Counted from the stretch's first letter, positions 7,977-16,856 are shown. The stretch is 64,000 nt of DNA from an uncultured bacterium (GCA_949300485.1 CASGEL010000004.1:62001-126000), one strand, 5' to 3'. Numbers and translations: made by a program. Notes: generated by a model from the sequence alone, not told the origin.

Positions 7977-10523
7977 ATGTGTTTCTACAGTAAATATCAA
8001 GAAAACTTACATAAATGCACCAAGCCGTATCAGTATGTCGGCGGTGAATATTTATCCCATAATAAAGATTTTGATAAGGCAGATTTAAAATTTGTCATGG
8101 CATTTCCTGATAAATACGAGATTGGGATTTCAAATTTAGGCGTCAGGGTTTTATATGAATTGATAAATAAAATTCCTGAGTATATGTGTGACAGGGTTTA
8201 TGCTCCTGAACCTGATTTCGTACCGGATCCTTTGTATGCTGTTGAATCTAAAAAGCCTGTGAGAGATTTTGATGCTGTTGGTTTTTCACTTCAATATGAG
8301 ATGGCATATCCTACTGTTTTAAAAATGCTTGAAATGGCCGGAATTCCTTATAAAAATTCGCAAAGATCAGATTCTGACCCGATAATAATAGCAGGCGGTC
8401 CATGTGCATTTAATCCGCTGCCTGTAGCTGAATTTATTGATGTATTTATGATTGGTGATGGGGAAGATTCTATTTTGGAAGTTTGTGAAATTTTAAAACG
8501 TACCAAAGGATTTCCAAGGGCAGAGCGTATAAAAGCTCTTTGCGAAGGTGAAAATTCCGGCAGATGGTCTTTGTTGACCGGAGGCAAAGTCAGAAAAAGA
8601 ATTGCACAACTTACTTATGAAACAGCACCAAAATCTTACCCTATACCTTTTTCATCTTCAATTCAAGATAGGGCTGTTGTGGAAATCCGCAGAGGATGCG
8701 GTAGAATGTGCCGATTTTGTCAGCCCGGACACGTCACTTTGCCTATTAGGGAAAGAAGTGCTGATGAAATTATAAAAATTACTAAAGAATTGGTTAATAA
8801 TACAGGTTATGATGAGTATTCTCTGTTATCTTTATCATCTAACGATTATGCAAATATTAATGAAGTAATTAAGGAATTAGCTGTAGATTTTAATGAAAGA
8901 AAAATTTCAGTATCTCTTCCGAGTCAAAGAATTGATGGTTTTAACCTTGAATTAGCCAATTTAGTTCAAAGTGTAAGAAAATCTACAATGACACTTGCCC
9001 CTGAAGCAGGAAGTCAGCGTCTGCGTGATGTCATAAAGAAAAATATTACAGAAGAACAAATAATGAATGCTGTTTTAACATTATACGAACATGGTTGGTC
9101 CAGAGTAAAATTTTATTTTATTTGCGGACTTCCTACAGAAACAATTGAAGATATGGAAGAAATGGCGGAATTATTCAGGCGTATTAGATACCGCTCAAGA
9201 CTTTTGAAGAAAGAAAAGGAATTAAAGCATTCGTTAGATTTAACTTGTACCCTGTCAATATTTGTGCCAAAGCCGTTTACTCCATTCCAGTGGTGCGGTC
9301 AAATGGATATAGAAAAAGTTACAGAGCATATTCATTATTTGATGGAGCAAGTTTCCCATATTAAGGGTGTTAAGGTAAATTATCATGAAAAATATGTTTC
9401 GCTGCTTGAAGCTGTGTTGACTCGTGGTGACAGTTCATTGTGTAAATATGTAGAAGCTCTATACAAAAAAGGCTGCTATCTTGATGCTTGGGGTGAATAC
9501 TTTAAAAAATCTGTATGGTTTGAAACTGCCGGAGAGTTAGGGATAAGTCTTGAAGAACTTGCTCAGAAACAGTACTCTTTAGATGAGGATTTACCATGGA
9601 ACTTTATTGATATAGGAATTGACAAAGAATGGTTTAAATCTGAATATATAAAAGCTTTTTCAGTAGATCAAAATTCAGATCATATTGTACCAACTTGCCA
9701 GCAAAAATGTGTTAATTGTGGTGTTTGCAAAAATTTTGATATTCACAAACTTATGGCGGAACCATATAAAGCCTCAATAGAAGCACAAAATCTTGCAAAT
9801 TTTGAAAAACCGTTTGATCCTTCAATTTGTCCAAAAGAGGTTAAGCAAACTTATAGGTACCGTATAAAATTGACAAAGACGGGAATTTTAAAATATTTAT
9901 CTCATTTGGATTGGCAAAATACATTTTTTAAAGCCATTGCCAGAACAAATTTGAAACCTGCATTTTCATATGGCTATAATCCGACTATGAAGATATCAAT
10001 GGGGGTTGCCCTACCTCTGTTCTGTGAAAGTTATACAGAACTTATTGATATTGAATTGCTTGAAAATGTTGAAGTTTCTGTTGTTAAATCCGAGCTGCAA
10101 AAAGTTTTGCCGCAACAGTCGGATATATTGGATATTAAAAAGATTTCACATGAGGTTCCTTCTATCGATCAGACCGCATCCTGGGCTGAGTATAGGATTA
10201 AATTAGCAGAGATATATAACAATAATTCTGCCCCTCTTTACGATTTTGATAAATTAGTATATAATACAGAAAAAGTTTTAGCTTCTGATGAAATTTTAGT
10301 CGAGAAGAAAAACAAAAAAGGTTTAGTAAAAAATATAGACATCAGAAAATCTATCGGTTCGCACCGGTATGAAGATGATTGTCTGTACATAGTATTAAAG
10401 ACCGGTCAGGGTTCTGATATTCCGCCTTTAAGAGCCGATGTTTTGATGGATATTATTGCGCCCGGAGTAATGTTTGATATAACACGTATGAAATTCCTAT
10501 CCGAGTCTTTGCATGAGTTATAG
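7977..10523 (+). CDS. TIGR03960-type radical SAM protein fused to DUF2344 domain
   Basis: An 848-aa fusion known from cyanobacteria and clostridia. Residues ~15-220 contain the family-specific start YVGGEYLS and FPDKYEIGISNLG, resembling a B12-binding-like fold. The radical SAM core follows, with Cys241, Cys245 and Cys248 in RGCGRMCRFCQ ligating the 4Fe-4S cluster that cleaves S-adenosylmethionine. A Cys cluster CVNCGVC near residue 580 may hold another metal site. From ~620 the DUF2344 (TIGR03936) domain begins with YRYRIKLTKTGILKYLSHLD. The substrate is not established. The gene is followed by RNase E/G, a recurrent neighbour of this family, so an RNA- or ribosome-linked role is an inference. 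The ribosome binding site is weak. Confidence 0.88.
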   Translation: MCFYSKYQENLHKCTKPYQYVGGEYLSHNKDFDKADLKFVMAFPDKYEIGISNLGVRVLYELINKIPEYMCDRVYAPEPDFVPDPLYAVESKKPVRDFDAVGFSLQYEMAYPTVLKMLEMAGIPYKNSQRSDSDPIIIAGGPCAFNPLPVAEFIDVFMIGDGEDSILEVCEILKRTKGFPRAERIKALCEGENSGRWSLLTGGKVRKRIAQLTYETAPKSYPIPFSSSIQDRAVVEIRRGCGRMCRFCQPGHVTLPIRERSADEIIKITKELVNNTGYDEYSLLSLSSNDYANINEVIKELAVDFNERKISVSLPSQRIDGFNLELANLVQSVRKSTMTLAPEAGSQRLRDVIKKNITEEQIMNAVLTLYEHGWSRVKFYFICGLPTETIEDMEEMAELFRRIRYRSRLLKKEKELKHSLDLTCTLSIFVPKPFTPFQWCGQMDIEKVTEHIHYLMEQVSHIKGVKVNYHEKYVSLLEAVLTRGDSSLCKYVEALYKKGCYLDAWGEYFKKSVWFETAGELGISLEELAQKQYSLDEDLPWNFIDIGIDKEWFKSEYIKAFSVDQNSDHIVPTCQQKCVNCGVCKNFDIHKLMAEPYKASIEAQNLANFEKPFDPSICPKEVKQTYRYRIKLTKTGILKYLSHLDWQNTFFKAIARTNLKPAFSYGYNPTMKISMGVALPLFCESYTELIDIELLENVEVSVVKSELQKVLPQQSDILDIKKISHEVPSIDQTASWAEYRIKLAEIYNNNSAPLYDFDKLVYNTEKVLASDEILVEKKNKKGLVKNIDIRKSIGSHRYEDDCLYIVLKTGQGSDIPPLRADVLMDIIAPGVMFDITRMKFLSESLHEL

Positions 10524-10536
10524 TAAAGGAATTTTT

Positions 10537-12390
10537 ATGAACGAAAAAAATCGAAATTCAAATCAACAAATTGAGAAAAAGATTGTTATCGCAGAACGAG
10601 ATAATATCGCTGCGGTATTGGAAAACAAAAAAGTTACTGATTTTTTTATCCATAGAGGTGAAGTCCTGTTGGGTGATGTTTACTTAGCAACTGTTGATAA
10701 TATTTTGCCAAGTATTGATGCAGCTTTTGTTAATGTTGGAACTGATAAAATGGGATTTTTACACGCTCAGGATGTTATGGGTAAAGGTACTTTAAAAGAA
10801 AAATTGTCACCAAAACAAAAGCTTATTGTTCAGGTTGTTAAAGAACCTACAGGTCATAAAGGACCACGAGTTACTACAGAAATTAGTCTTCCTGGACGTT
10901 TTTTGGTTCTTATGCCTAGCGAACCTGGTGTAAGCGTCAGCAAGAAAATTGAAAACTCAAAAGAAAGAGCCAGATTAAAAGCTATTGTTAATCTTATAAA
11001 ACCTGTTGGTGTTGGTGTAATTATTAGAACAGAAGCAGAAGGACAATCAGAAGCTGATATTCAGGAAGATTTAGAAATCCTTTTGGAAAAATGGAATAAT
11101 ATTATTACCTCTGCGGAATCTCTTACCCCTCCGAATTTGATTTACAGAGATCAGGATTTATTATACAGGGTTATAAGAGAAGCTTGTACTGATGATGTTA
11201 ATGAAATTATCGTTGACACCCCTTTTGCGATGAATCGAGTACAGTCCATATTACAAAATTGGCATATGGCAAAAGGTATTCAGGTAACTCTTTATAAAGG
11301 TACTGAACCCTTGCTGATTGCAATGGATATTCATAAAGAAATTAAAGCTGCTTTAAATGTGAAAGTTAATATGCCTTCAGGTGGTTATTTATATATCCAG
11401 CAGACGGAAGCCTTGACAGTTATAGATGTAAACAGCGGTAAGTTTATAAGTTCTGCTACGCAGGATGAAACTATTTTAAAAACAAATATTGAGGCAGTTC
11501 ATGAGATAGCAAGACAGCTTCGTTTACGTAACATCGGCGGAATGATTATTATTGACTTTATCGATATGATGTCAAGGGCAGATAAACTTGCAATGATGGA
11601 AGAATTAGAAATTGCTTTGGAACCTGACAAGGCAAAACCGCAAGTCGGCCAATTATCTGATTTAGGGCTTGTTGAATTGACTCGTCACAGACAAGGTCAA
11701 TCATTGTCTGAAATATTTACAAAGAAATGTCCGCACTGCCAGGGAAGCGGTTATTCTATGATTGAATTTAATTTCGCAACTCCGACTGCTGAAGGTGAAT
11801 ATAGAGCTAAGGCTGCAAAATTGAAGCTGCCTACTGGTGCATTCAAGAAAAATAACAAATTTAATAATAAAAATGCTCAGCCTCAACAGACAGTAGAGCC
11901 TATCCAAGAAGCTCCTCAAAAACCTGTCATTGAAACTGAACCTTCTGCAGCTGCAGCTGAAGAAATCGTTAAAAAAGAAAATAACAGACGTAAAAACAGA
12001 AAAAATAAGTTTGACAAAAATAAACAGCAAGAAGTTCCGGAAGTAATCCAAGAGAATAACATAGCAGAGCAAGCGATCACTGCTGATGAGCCTTCTACTT
12101 CTACAGTTGTTGAGGAAACTGTTCCTGTTCAAGTAGCTGAAGAACCCGTTGTTGAACCCAAAATAAAAGGGAAATCAAGAAAACGGAAGTCAAAGAAAGC
12201 GGCTGAACCCAGTGTAGCTGATGAACAAATCCAAGAACAGGCAGCAGATGAATCAGTTGCACAATCTCCTGCCTCAGAGGAAATAGCTGTTCAAGAAGAG
12301 CCTAAAAAGCGTTCAAGACGTCCTAACCGCGGATCTTCTAAAGCAAAATCCGGAAGAAAGTCTAAAAAATCAGAGGAACAAAGTGAATAA
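10537..12390 (+). CDS. rng: ribonuclease E/G
   Basis: An endoribonuclease for mRNA turnover and rRNA/tRNA processing. The 617-aa protein has an S1 RNA-binding domain (~30-115), an RNase H/DNase I-like catalytic core with metal-binding aspartates in VIDVNSG (near 298) and IIDFIDM (near 340), and the zinc-link motif CPHCQGSG at 398-405. The last ~190 residues are a disordered, Glu/Pro/Lys-rich tail ending in basic clusters (KKRSRRPNRGSSK). By analogy with cyanobacterial RNase E, the tail may dock partner proteins or RNA. I chose the ATG at 10537 because AAAGGA lies six bases upstream; an in-frame ATG at 10513 overlaps the previous gene. The stop overlaps the next start by eight bases. Confidence 0.9.
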   Translation: MNEKNRNSNQQIEKKIVIAERDNIAAVLENKKVTDFFIHRGEVLLGDVYLATVDNILPSIDAAFVNVGTDKMGFLHAQDVMGKGTLKEKLSPKQKLIVQVVKEPTGHKGPRVTTEISLPGRFLVLMPSEPGVSVSKKIENSKERARLKAIVNLIKPVGVGVIIRTEAEGQSEADIQEDLEILLEKWNNIITSAESLTPPNLIYRDQDLLYRVIREACTDDVNEIIVDTPFAMNRVQSILQNWHMAKGIQVTLYKGTEPLLIAMDIHKEIKAALNVKVNMPSGGYLYIQQTEALTVIDVNSGKFISSATQDETILKTNIEAVHEIARQLRLRNIGGMIIIDFIDMMSRADKLAMMEELEIALEPDKAKPQVGQLSDLGLVELTRHRQGQSLSEIFTKKCPHCQGSGYSMIEFNFATPTAEGEYRAKAAKLKLPTGAFKKNNKFNNKNAQPQQTVEPIQEAPQKPVIETEPSAAAAEEIVKKENNRRKNRKNKFDKNKQQEVPEVIQENNIAEQAITADEPSTSTVVEETVPVQVAEEPVVEPKIKGKSRKRKSKKAAEPSVADEQIQEQAADESVAQSPASEEIAVQEEPKKRSRRPNRGSSKAKSGRKSKKSEEQSE

Positions 12391-12688
12391 AAATTTTTAT
12401 TATAGCATAATACTCTCATTAGCCGTTTCTTTTTGTACGGCTAATGAGGTGTTTGCAATGAATTCGTCTGTGATCGCTCAAATAAAGCCTGTTGCTGTAA
12501 AATTAGGTTTGGCAATGATGGCTGTGGTTCTTTTTTCTATTCTTCTAACTGTTGGACTATCGTTGTATAACAAATTTTTTGTCCCAGCAAATGTTCAGGA
12601 TTGTAAATTGAATAAAGATTCTTTACGTACCCCTTCCGATAAAAATGAAGCTGTTATGTTATATATTACTAAAAATGGGTTAAAATAA
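12383..12688 (+). CDS. small exported or membrane protein, unknown
   Basis: A 101-aa protein starting at a GTG that overlaps the RNase gene stop by eight bases. GAGGAAC lies just upstream, so translation is probably coupled. Residues 1-25 look like a signal peptide (hydrophobic core, then VFA|MNSS) and residues ~36-58 form a membrane helix (LAMMAVVLFSILLTVG). The remaining C-terminal ~40 residues are polar. The layout of signal plus single helix resembles small inner-membrane components, but no family is recognised. It is followed by the mini-prepilin-like gene three bases later. Confidence 0.65.
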   Translation: MNKNFYYSIILSLAVSFCTANEVFAMNSSVIAQIKPVAVKLGLAMMAVVLFSILLTVGLSLYNKFFVPANVQDCKLNKDSLRTPSDKNEAVMLYITKNGLK

Positions 12689-12690
12689 AG

Positions 12691-12915
12691 ATGAAAAAGG
12701 CATTAGGATTAATTGAACTTCTTATTGTTGCTGTTATAATAATAATTCTTTATTTTTCTATTTTTGCTGTGCCTAAATCAGGCAGAAAAAATCCTTTTGA
12801 TGATAATAGTAATATTCAAAACCAAGAAAATATTATAGATAATAAAATTCAAGAAATTGAAGAGTCAAAATTGTTAAAAAACAGAATTGAGCAAAATTTA
12901 AAGGAAGGTTATTAA
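12691..12915 (+). CDS. 74-aa prepilin-like small membrane protein
   Basis: The N-terminus MKKALGLIELLIVAVIIIIL looks like a type IV prepilin signal and helix. If peptidase cleavage occurs after Ala4, the mature protein starts Leu-Gly-Leu-Ile-Glu and so places the conserved Glu at +5. The usual Gly at -1 would then be Ala. The hydrophobic helix spans ~5-27, and the rest is a short, charged, Asn/Glu/Lys-rich tail likely to form a helix. There is no pilin globular domain. It lies between the other small membrane gene and sdaAB, abutting both. A plain bitopic membrane protein is the alternative. Confidence 0.62.
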   Translation: MKKALGLIELLIVAVIIIILYFSIFAVPKSGRKNPFDDNSNIQNQENIIDNKIQEIEESKLLKNRIEQNLKEGY

Positions 12916-13584
12916 ATGAAAAAATCAACCTTATTTGATATTATTTCACCAGTCATGATAGGCCCTTCAAGTTCACATACTGCAGGTGCGGTCAGGCTTG
13001 GAATTCTAGCGAAAAATATATATAAAAATACACCGGATAAGGTTGTATTTACTCTATATAATTCATATGCTCACACCGGTAAAGGGCATGGAACTGAAAA
13101 AGGTTTGTTAGCAGGGGTATTAGGGCTAAGTGTCGATGATAGGCGAATTAAAGATATATTTGAGTCTGATATTTCAAAACAAATTGATTATAAATTTTTA
13201 TATGCTGATAATTTTAAACGGCATCCGAATGCTGTTGATATAGAGTTTATTGGTGATATAAATATGGTCATTTCCGGAGATTCTGTTGGCGCTGGTGAAA
13301 TAGCAATAAGGAAAATTAATGATTTTAATGTCAAATTAACCGGTAAATACAATACTATTCTTATTGTTTATAAAGATATGCCTGGTATGATATCGCAGGT
13401 TTCATCGTTGCTTCAGTACCATAATATAAATATTGCATCTCTTATTTGTGATAGAAATGCAAAAGGGAAGCAAGCATCTATGATAATAAGTATAGATGGC
13501 AATATAAATACGGATATTGTCGAAACAATTGAAGAAATTCCCGAAGTATATTTTGTAAGTTACATTAAGAAGTTGGATAATTAA
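12916..13584 (+). CDS. sdaAB: L-serine dehydratase, iron-sulfur-dependent, beta subunit
   Basis: The regulatory/beta subunit of the two-component bacterial L-serine dehydratase, which deaminates serine to pyruvate and ammonia. The 222-aa length is typical. MIGPSSSHTAGAVRLG near residues 15-30 is the family signature, and a C-terminal ACT domain (~148-222, starting TILIVYKDMPGMIS) is expected to sense an amino acid. It is followed by the alpha subunit after two bases. AAGGA in the previous gene's end serves as ribosome binding site. Its presence suggests serine fermentation or catabolism under anaerobic conditions. Confidence 0.93.
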   Translation: MKKSTLFDIISPVMIGPSSSHTAGAVRLGILAKNIYKNTPDKVVFTLYNSYAHTGKGHGTEKGLLAGVLGLSVDDRRIKDIFESDISKQIDYKFLYADNFKRHPNAVDIEFIGDINMVISGDSVGAGEIAIRKINDFNVKLTGKYNTILIVYKDMPGMISQVSSLLQYHNINIASLICDRNAKGKQASMIISIDGNINTDIVETIEEIPEVYFVSYIKKLDN

Positions 13585-13586
13585 TT

Positions 13587-14459
13587 ATGGATATAAATAC
13601 CTTTGAACAGTTAAAAAATGAGTGCATATCTAAAAATAAGAAAATATATGAAATTGCACAAGAAAATATGGCTACAGATGCTGATATTTCAATTGAAGAA
13701 GTAAGGGCTTTTGTTAACAGGACACTTTTCGCAATGAAAGAAGCAATTCAAAGCGGGTTAAAGAGCAAAGAACTTTCAATGAGCGGGATGTGCGGTCAAG
13801 ATTGTTATAAGCTACAAATGAAATTCAAAACAGAACCTTCTATGTTTGGTGAAACATTTGAAAAAATAATAATATACGCTTTGGCAACTAGTGAAGAGAA
13901 TATTAGGATGGGGAAAATTGTAGCTTGCCCTACAGCTGGTTCTTGCGGAATTCTCCCTTCAACTCTTGTTGCAGTTAGTCAGGATTATAATTATTCGGAA
14001 AGAGAGCAGATTAACGCTTTGATTACTGCTGGTGAAATCGGCAGGATAATATCAAATAAGGTTGCTTTGGCGGGTGCTGTCGCAGGCTGTCAGGCAGAAT
14101 GCGGAGTCGCTTCTGCAATGAGTGCAGCAGCTATTTGTCAGTTAAGAGGCGGTAATGTTTCTCAAATTTTGAATGCCTCAGCTCTTGCATTGAAAAATTT
14201 GCTAGGCTTATCTTGTGACCCTGTAGCGGGACTTGTAGAAGTTCCTTGTGTAAAAAGAAATCCATTTCTTGCAATTCACTCTATTACGGCCGTTGAAATG
14301 GCATTAGCAGGGGTTGAATCTAAGATTCCTTTTGATGAAGTCGTAGATGCTATGGAACAAACCGGAGCTTTGATGTCGCCGACATTAAAAGAAAGCTCTC
14401 AAGCAGGTCTAGCGACTACAAAAACCGCTTTGGAAATTCAAAATCAAGTATTTGGCTAA
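13587..14459 (+). CDS. sdaAA: L-serine dehydratase, iron-sulfur-dependent, alpha subunit
   Basis: The catalytic subunit carrying an oxygen-sensitive 4Fe-4S cluster. At 290 aa it is full length. Cys residues in CPTAGSCGILPS, AGCQAECGVAS and LSCDPVAGLVEVPC are the recognisable family positions that supply the cluster ligands. It is partnered with sdaAB immediately upstream, and a strong terminator follows, so the operon that may begin as early as 7616 ends here. The enzyme is cytoplasmic and should feed pyruvate to fermentation. Confidence 0.94.
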   Translation: MDINTFEQLKNECISKNKKIYEIAQENMATDADISIEEVRAFVNRTLFAMKEAIQSGLKSKELSMSGMCGQDCYKLQMKFKTEPSMFGETFEKIIIYALATSEENIRMGKIVACPTAGSCGILPSTLVAVSQDYNYSEREQINALITAGEIGRIISNKVALAGAVAGCQAECGVASAMSAAAICQLRGGNVSQILNASALALKNLLGLSCDPVAGLVEVPCVKRNPFLAIHSITAVEMALAGVESKIPFDEVVDAMEQTGALMSPTLKESSQAGLATTKTALEIQNQVFG

Positions 14460-14473
14460 TTTTTGCAATAAAG

Positions 14474-14499
14474 AACCCTCTTTTCATTAAGAGGGTTTT
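14474..14499 (+). terminator. rho-independent terminator after sdaAA
   Basis: A perfect nine-base-pair stem AACCCTCTT / AAGAGGGTT with a six-base loop, ending in TTTT. It lies 15 bases after the sdaAA stop and separates it from the convergent AAA ATPase gene. Confidence 0.88.
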
Positions 14500-14533
14500 G
14501 CGTATAGTAGTTATACTAAAAGAAGATAAGGAG

Positions 14534-16069
14534 TTATTGTTTATTAAAGCCTATTGGTTTTCTTGAAGATGTTCTGTGTTGGGTTTTGAATTCATTGATT
14601 GCATTTATAAAATCTTCCTGAGTTATGTATGCATTGTTCATATCTGAATCTGTAAATGTTCCGTTTTCCATTTTTTCATATATTCCAAGCCTTTTCATCA
14701 TATCTTCTTTTGCAAGCTTGGTAATATATTTAATGTCACTGCCTACTGTTTTTGCTTCATACATTTTATCAACAATTAAATCGGTATCCATATTTGGATC
14801 TAATTTTCTGTTTTTGGTGTGTATTTTGAAGATTTCAGCAACACCATCTCTGTCAGGTTCACCAACTAAAATATGCTTACTGAATCTTTCTGCTCTTTTT
14901 ATTGCAGGATCAAGCTTTTCGTATTTATTGGTCAAGCCAAGTATAAATACATCATCGCTTTCATTGTAAATATCCGTCATACATGTAAGAATTTGGTCAA
15001 CAAGTTTGTCTCCATAAACATCCTGTCCGCTTCTGTTACTTGCAATTGCATCGATTTCGTCAATTACTCCGATAGATGGCTGGTTTTCTTTTAAAGCGTC
15101 AAACCAGGCTCTTACATTGGCTTCGGATTCTCCAACCCATTTTGACTGGAAGCTTGCGCCGCTTATATAGCTTGAAGTCATGCCGGCTTCATTTGCCAGA
15201 GCTCTGCATAATTCGGTTTTACCTGTTCCGGCAGGTCCGTACAGAATAAAACCTCTTGTAATATCATCACCTGTATATGCATCAGGGAATTTTACCGGAA
15301 ACAGAATACTGTTTTTTAGTTCTGCAATTGCTTTGGATTGTCCCCCTATATCTTTGAACGTAACACCCTTCGATACTCCTTTTTGTTGAAGTATCATTGA
15401 GCTTACTGTTTTAGCATTTAATTTAGCCAATTCTGACTGTACTTTTTCGCTGTGGTCATAAACTCTTGAAAAAATGTGTCTGCTTGTAGATAAGTCAGCT
15501 TTCGGTCTATCTTTAAGATGAAGTACGTCATTTGCATACTGTACAGTGTCATTATTTACAACATAAAAACTGTTGCCCGGTTCAAGATAATATTTCTTCC
15601 CTCCTGTAATATAAAACAAATTTTTATCATTAATATTAAGAAGTTCAACATCTCCTAAGGAATTTCTTATAAATGCATAGTTGTTTTCAATTTTGTTATC
15701 CGGAATAAAATATTCTTTTTTTATTGCATGTCCAAGTTTTGAAAGATGTTTTTTCAAAGCAATCTGAGCTTTGTTAAAATCCTTCCCGAGTAAAAGAATA
15801 TCTCCGTGCTTTAATATTTGAAATATTGAAGCAAGTCTGTCCTCTACCGGAAGTTGTTGAGCAAGTACTAATGCAGTTTTTGAAATATCTGCCGTAAATG
15901 ATACATTTTTTCTGTCTGCCCTTGAAACAAGATCCATTCCGTAAGGATAAGCACTTAAGCTTGTTTGATTAACTCTTGCCTCTTCATTTGGTTTTTTCTC
16001 ATTGTTTGCTGCTTTATTCCCAATTTTATTGTTACTATAACTAATAGCCTGTATACTTGAAATTCTCAT
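14534..16069 (-). CDS. AAA+ ATPase (p97/Vps4-like module) with novel N-terminal domain
   Basis: A 511-aa ATPase. The first ~230 residues match nothing I recognise; they open with a low-complexity Asn/Lys-rich stretch and then NVSFTADI. The AAA module begins near 238 (VTFKDIGGQ). It has Walker A GPAGTGKTE, a pore-loop-type KWVGESEANVR, Walker B IGVIDEIDAIAS, sensor-1 GLTN, and an altered arginine-finger motif RAERF where RPGRF is common. Such modules thread or remodel proteins. No protease or membrane domain is fused, so it should act as an unfoldase or remodeller whose substrate is set by the N-domain. A GAGGTG site precedes the ATG. Two operator-like dyads lie upstream. It is likely monocistronic. 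Confidence 0.85.
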   Translation of the reverse strand: MRISSIQAISYSNNKIGNKAANNEKKPNEEARVNQTSLSAYPYGMDLVSRADRKNVSFTADISKTALVLAQQLPVEDRLASIFQILKHGDILLLGKDFNKAQIALKKHLSKLGHAIKKEYFIPDNKIENNYAFIRNSLGDVELLNINDKNLFYITGGKKYYLEPGNSFYVVNNDTVQYANDVLHLKDRPKADLSTSRHIFSRVYDHSEKVQSELAKLNAKTVSSMILQQKGVSKGVTFKDIGGQSKAIAELKNSILFPVKFPDAYTGDDITRGFILYGPAGTGKTELCRALANEAGMTSSYISGASFQSKWVGESEANVRAWFDALKENQPSIGVIDEIDAIASNRSGQDVYGDKLVDQILTCMTDIYNESDDVFILGLTNKYEKLDPAIKRAERFSKHILVGEPDRDGVAEIFKIHTKNRKLDPNMDTDLIVDKMYEAKTVGSDIKYITKLAKEDMMKRLGIYEKMENGTFTDSDMNNAYITQEDFINAINEFKTQHRTSSRKPIGFNKQ

Positions 16070-16126
16070 GTTTTACACCTCACTAACCCCGACTCAAAAT
16101 CAAAAATCGAAATGATAAATATTAAA

Positions 16127-16235
16127 TACTACGTAAGTAGTAGAATAAATCTTTATTTTTATTTTGTCAAGTAGTCATAAATGCAGACTTAACGATAATT
16201 GTTGTCATAATTTGTTAATTCACTACAATAGTAGT
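16127..16235. promoter_or_regulatory. two copies of the dyad ACTAC-N4-GTAGT upstream of the AAA ATPase gene
   Basis: The palindrome ACTAC-GTAA-GTAGT lies at 16128-16141, with an extra T/A pair extending it to 16127-16142. A second, ACTAC-AATA-GTAGT, lies at 16222-16235. Arms and spacing are identical and only the spacer differs, as expected of protein binding sites. The centres are 94 bp apart, close to nine helical turns. Both lie upstream of the ATPase start codon at 16069. Confidence 0.5.
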
Positions 16236-16389
16236 ATTTTATACACTTATTACAAGGTTTACATTTCTTAACATGTAACAAAGTATTTGTGCACTTATTG
16301 TATTAAAGAAAATGCATTGAAAGAAAAAGGTATGAATAGATTAAAATACAACAAATTGGGCATAAAAATTCAAAAACAAGACATATTTA

Positions 16390-16423
16390 TAAAAAAATAG
16401 ACCTCAATGATTTGAAGTCTATT
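16390..16423 (-). terminator. terminator of tRNA-Arg
   Basis: Immediately downstream of the tRNA on the minus strand, AATAGAC and GTCTATT pair, with an inner four-base stem separated by a mismatch, followed by a run of seven T residues. Confidence 0.75.
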
Positions 16424-16426
16424 TAT

Positions 16427-16500
<74 letters not shown>

Positions 16501-16631
16501 TTATTATATGTACTTATATATTATATAGAACAAACAAATTTTTCAAGTATTAAATAAAAATTTAAATTCGGAATTATTATTAAGTCTTTATTATGATAAT
16601 ATTTTATAATATGCAAAATAAGGAGGTTCTT

Positions 16632-16829
16632 ATGAAGTTAAGTCAGCTTGATCTTGAAATATGTAAATATATTGCCGAGGGTAAGAAGAACATAGAAATA
16701 GGAAGACTATTGTTTTTGAGTGTGCATACTATTAAATCTCATGTGAGTAATATTATTTTTCAGCTTGGGGCAGCTAACAGGACTCATGTTGCTTATCTTC
16801 TCGGCAAAGAAAATATTATCAATGTGTAA
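16632..16829 (+). CDS. 65-aa stand-alone LuxR/GerE-type DNA-binding protein
   Basis: The whole protein is one LuxR-type helix-turn-helix domain. It starts LSQLDLEICKYIAEGKKNIE, and the recognition-helix region is SVHTIKSHVSNI, ending with AANRTHVAYLLGK. No receiver or sensor domain is fused, as in Bacillus GerE. The ATG at 16632 is chosen because AAGGAGG lies five bases upstream; an in-frame ATG at 16593 has none. A TATAAT at 16605-16610 gives a short leader. The gene sits 50 bases before amiC, whose promoter carries a perfect dyad, so amiC is a possible target. That link is inference. Confidence 0.85.
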   Translation: MKLSQLDLEICKYIAEGKKNIEIGRLLFLSVHTIKSHVSNIIFQLGAANRTHVAYLLGKENIINV

Positions 16830-16856
16830 CATTTTTGCCATTTAAAATAATGGATA

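Larger units (their letters stand above)
16070..16426. other. 357-base gene-free control region
   Basis: No protein or stable RNA gene is visible between the AAA ATPase start and tRNA-Arg. The stretch is strongly AT-rich. It holds the two ACTAC-N4-GTAGT dyads described separately, a further dyad TTACAT-N8-ATGTAA at 16259-16278, and the tRNA terminator at 16390-16423. A promoter for the ATPase gene is expected here, but no hexamer pair stands out. An unrecognised small RNA cannot be excluded. Confidence 0.5.

Noticed and set aside
11701-12132. 143-aa antisense frame in the RNase E/G tail
   Set aside because: It is Phe/Arg/Ser-rich because it reads the Lys/Glu-rich tail backwards; no start signal.
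16070-16426. small RNA or CRISPR-like repeats in the long gap
   Set aside because: Only two short dyads recur; there are no regularly spaced direct repeats and no stable structure apart from the tRNA terminator.
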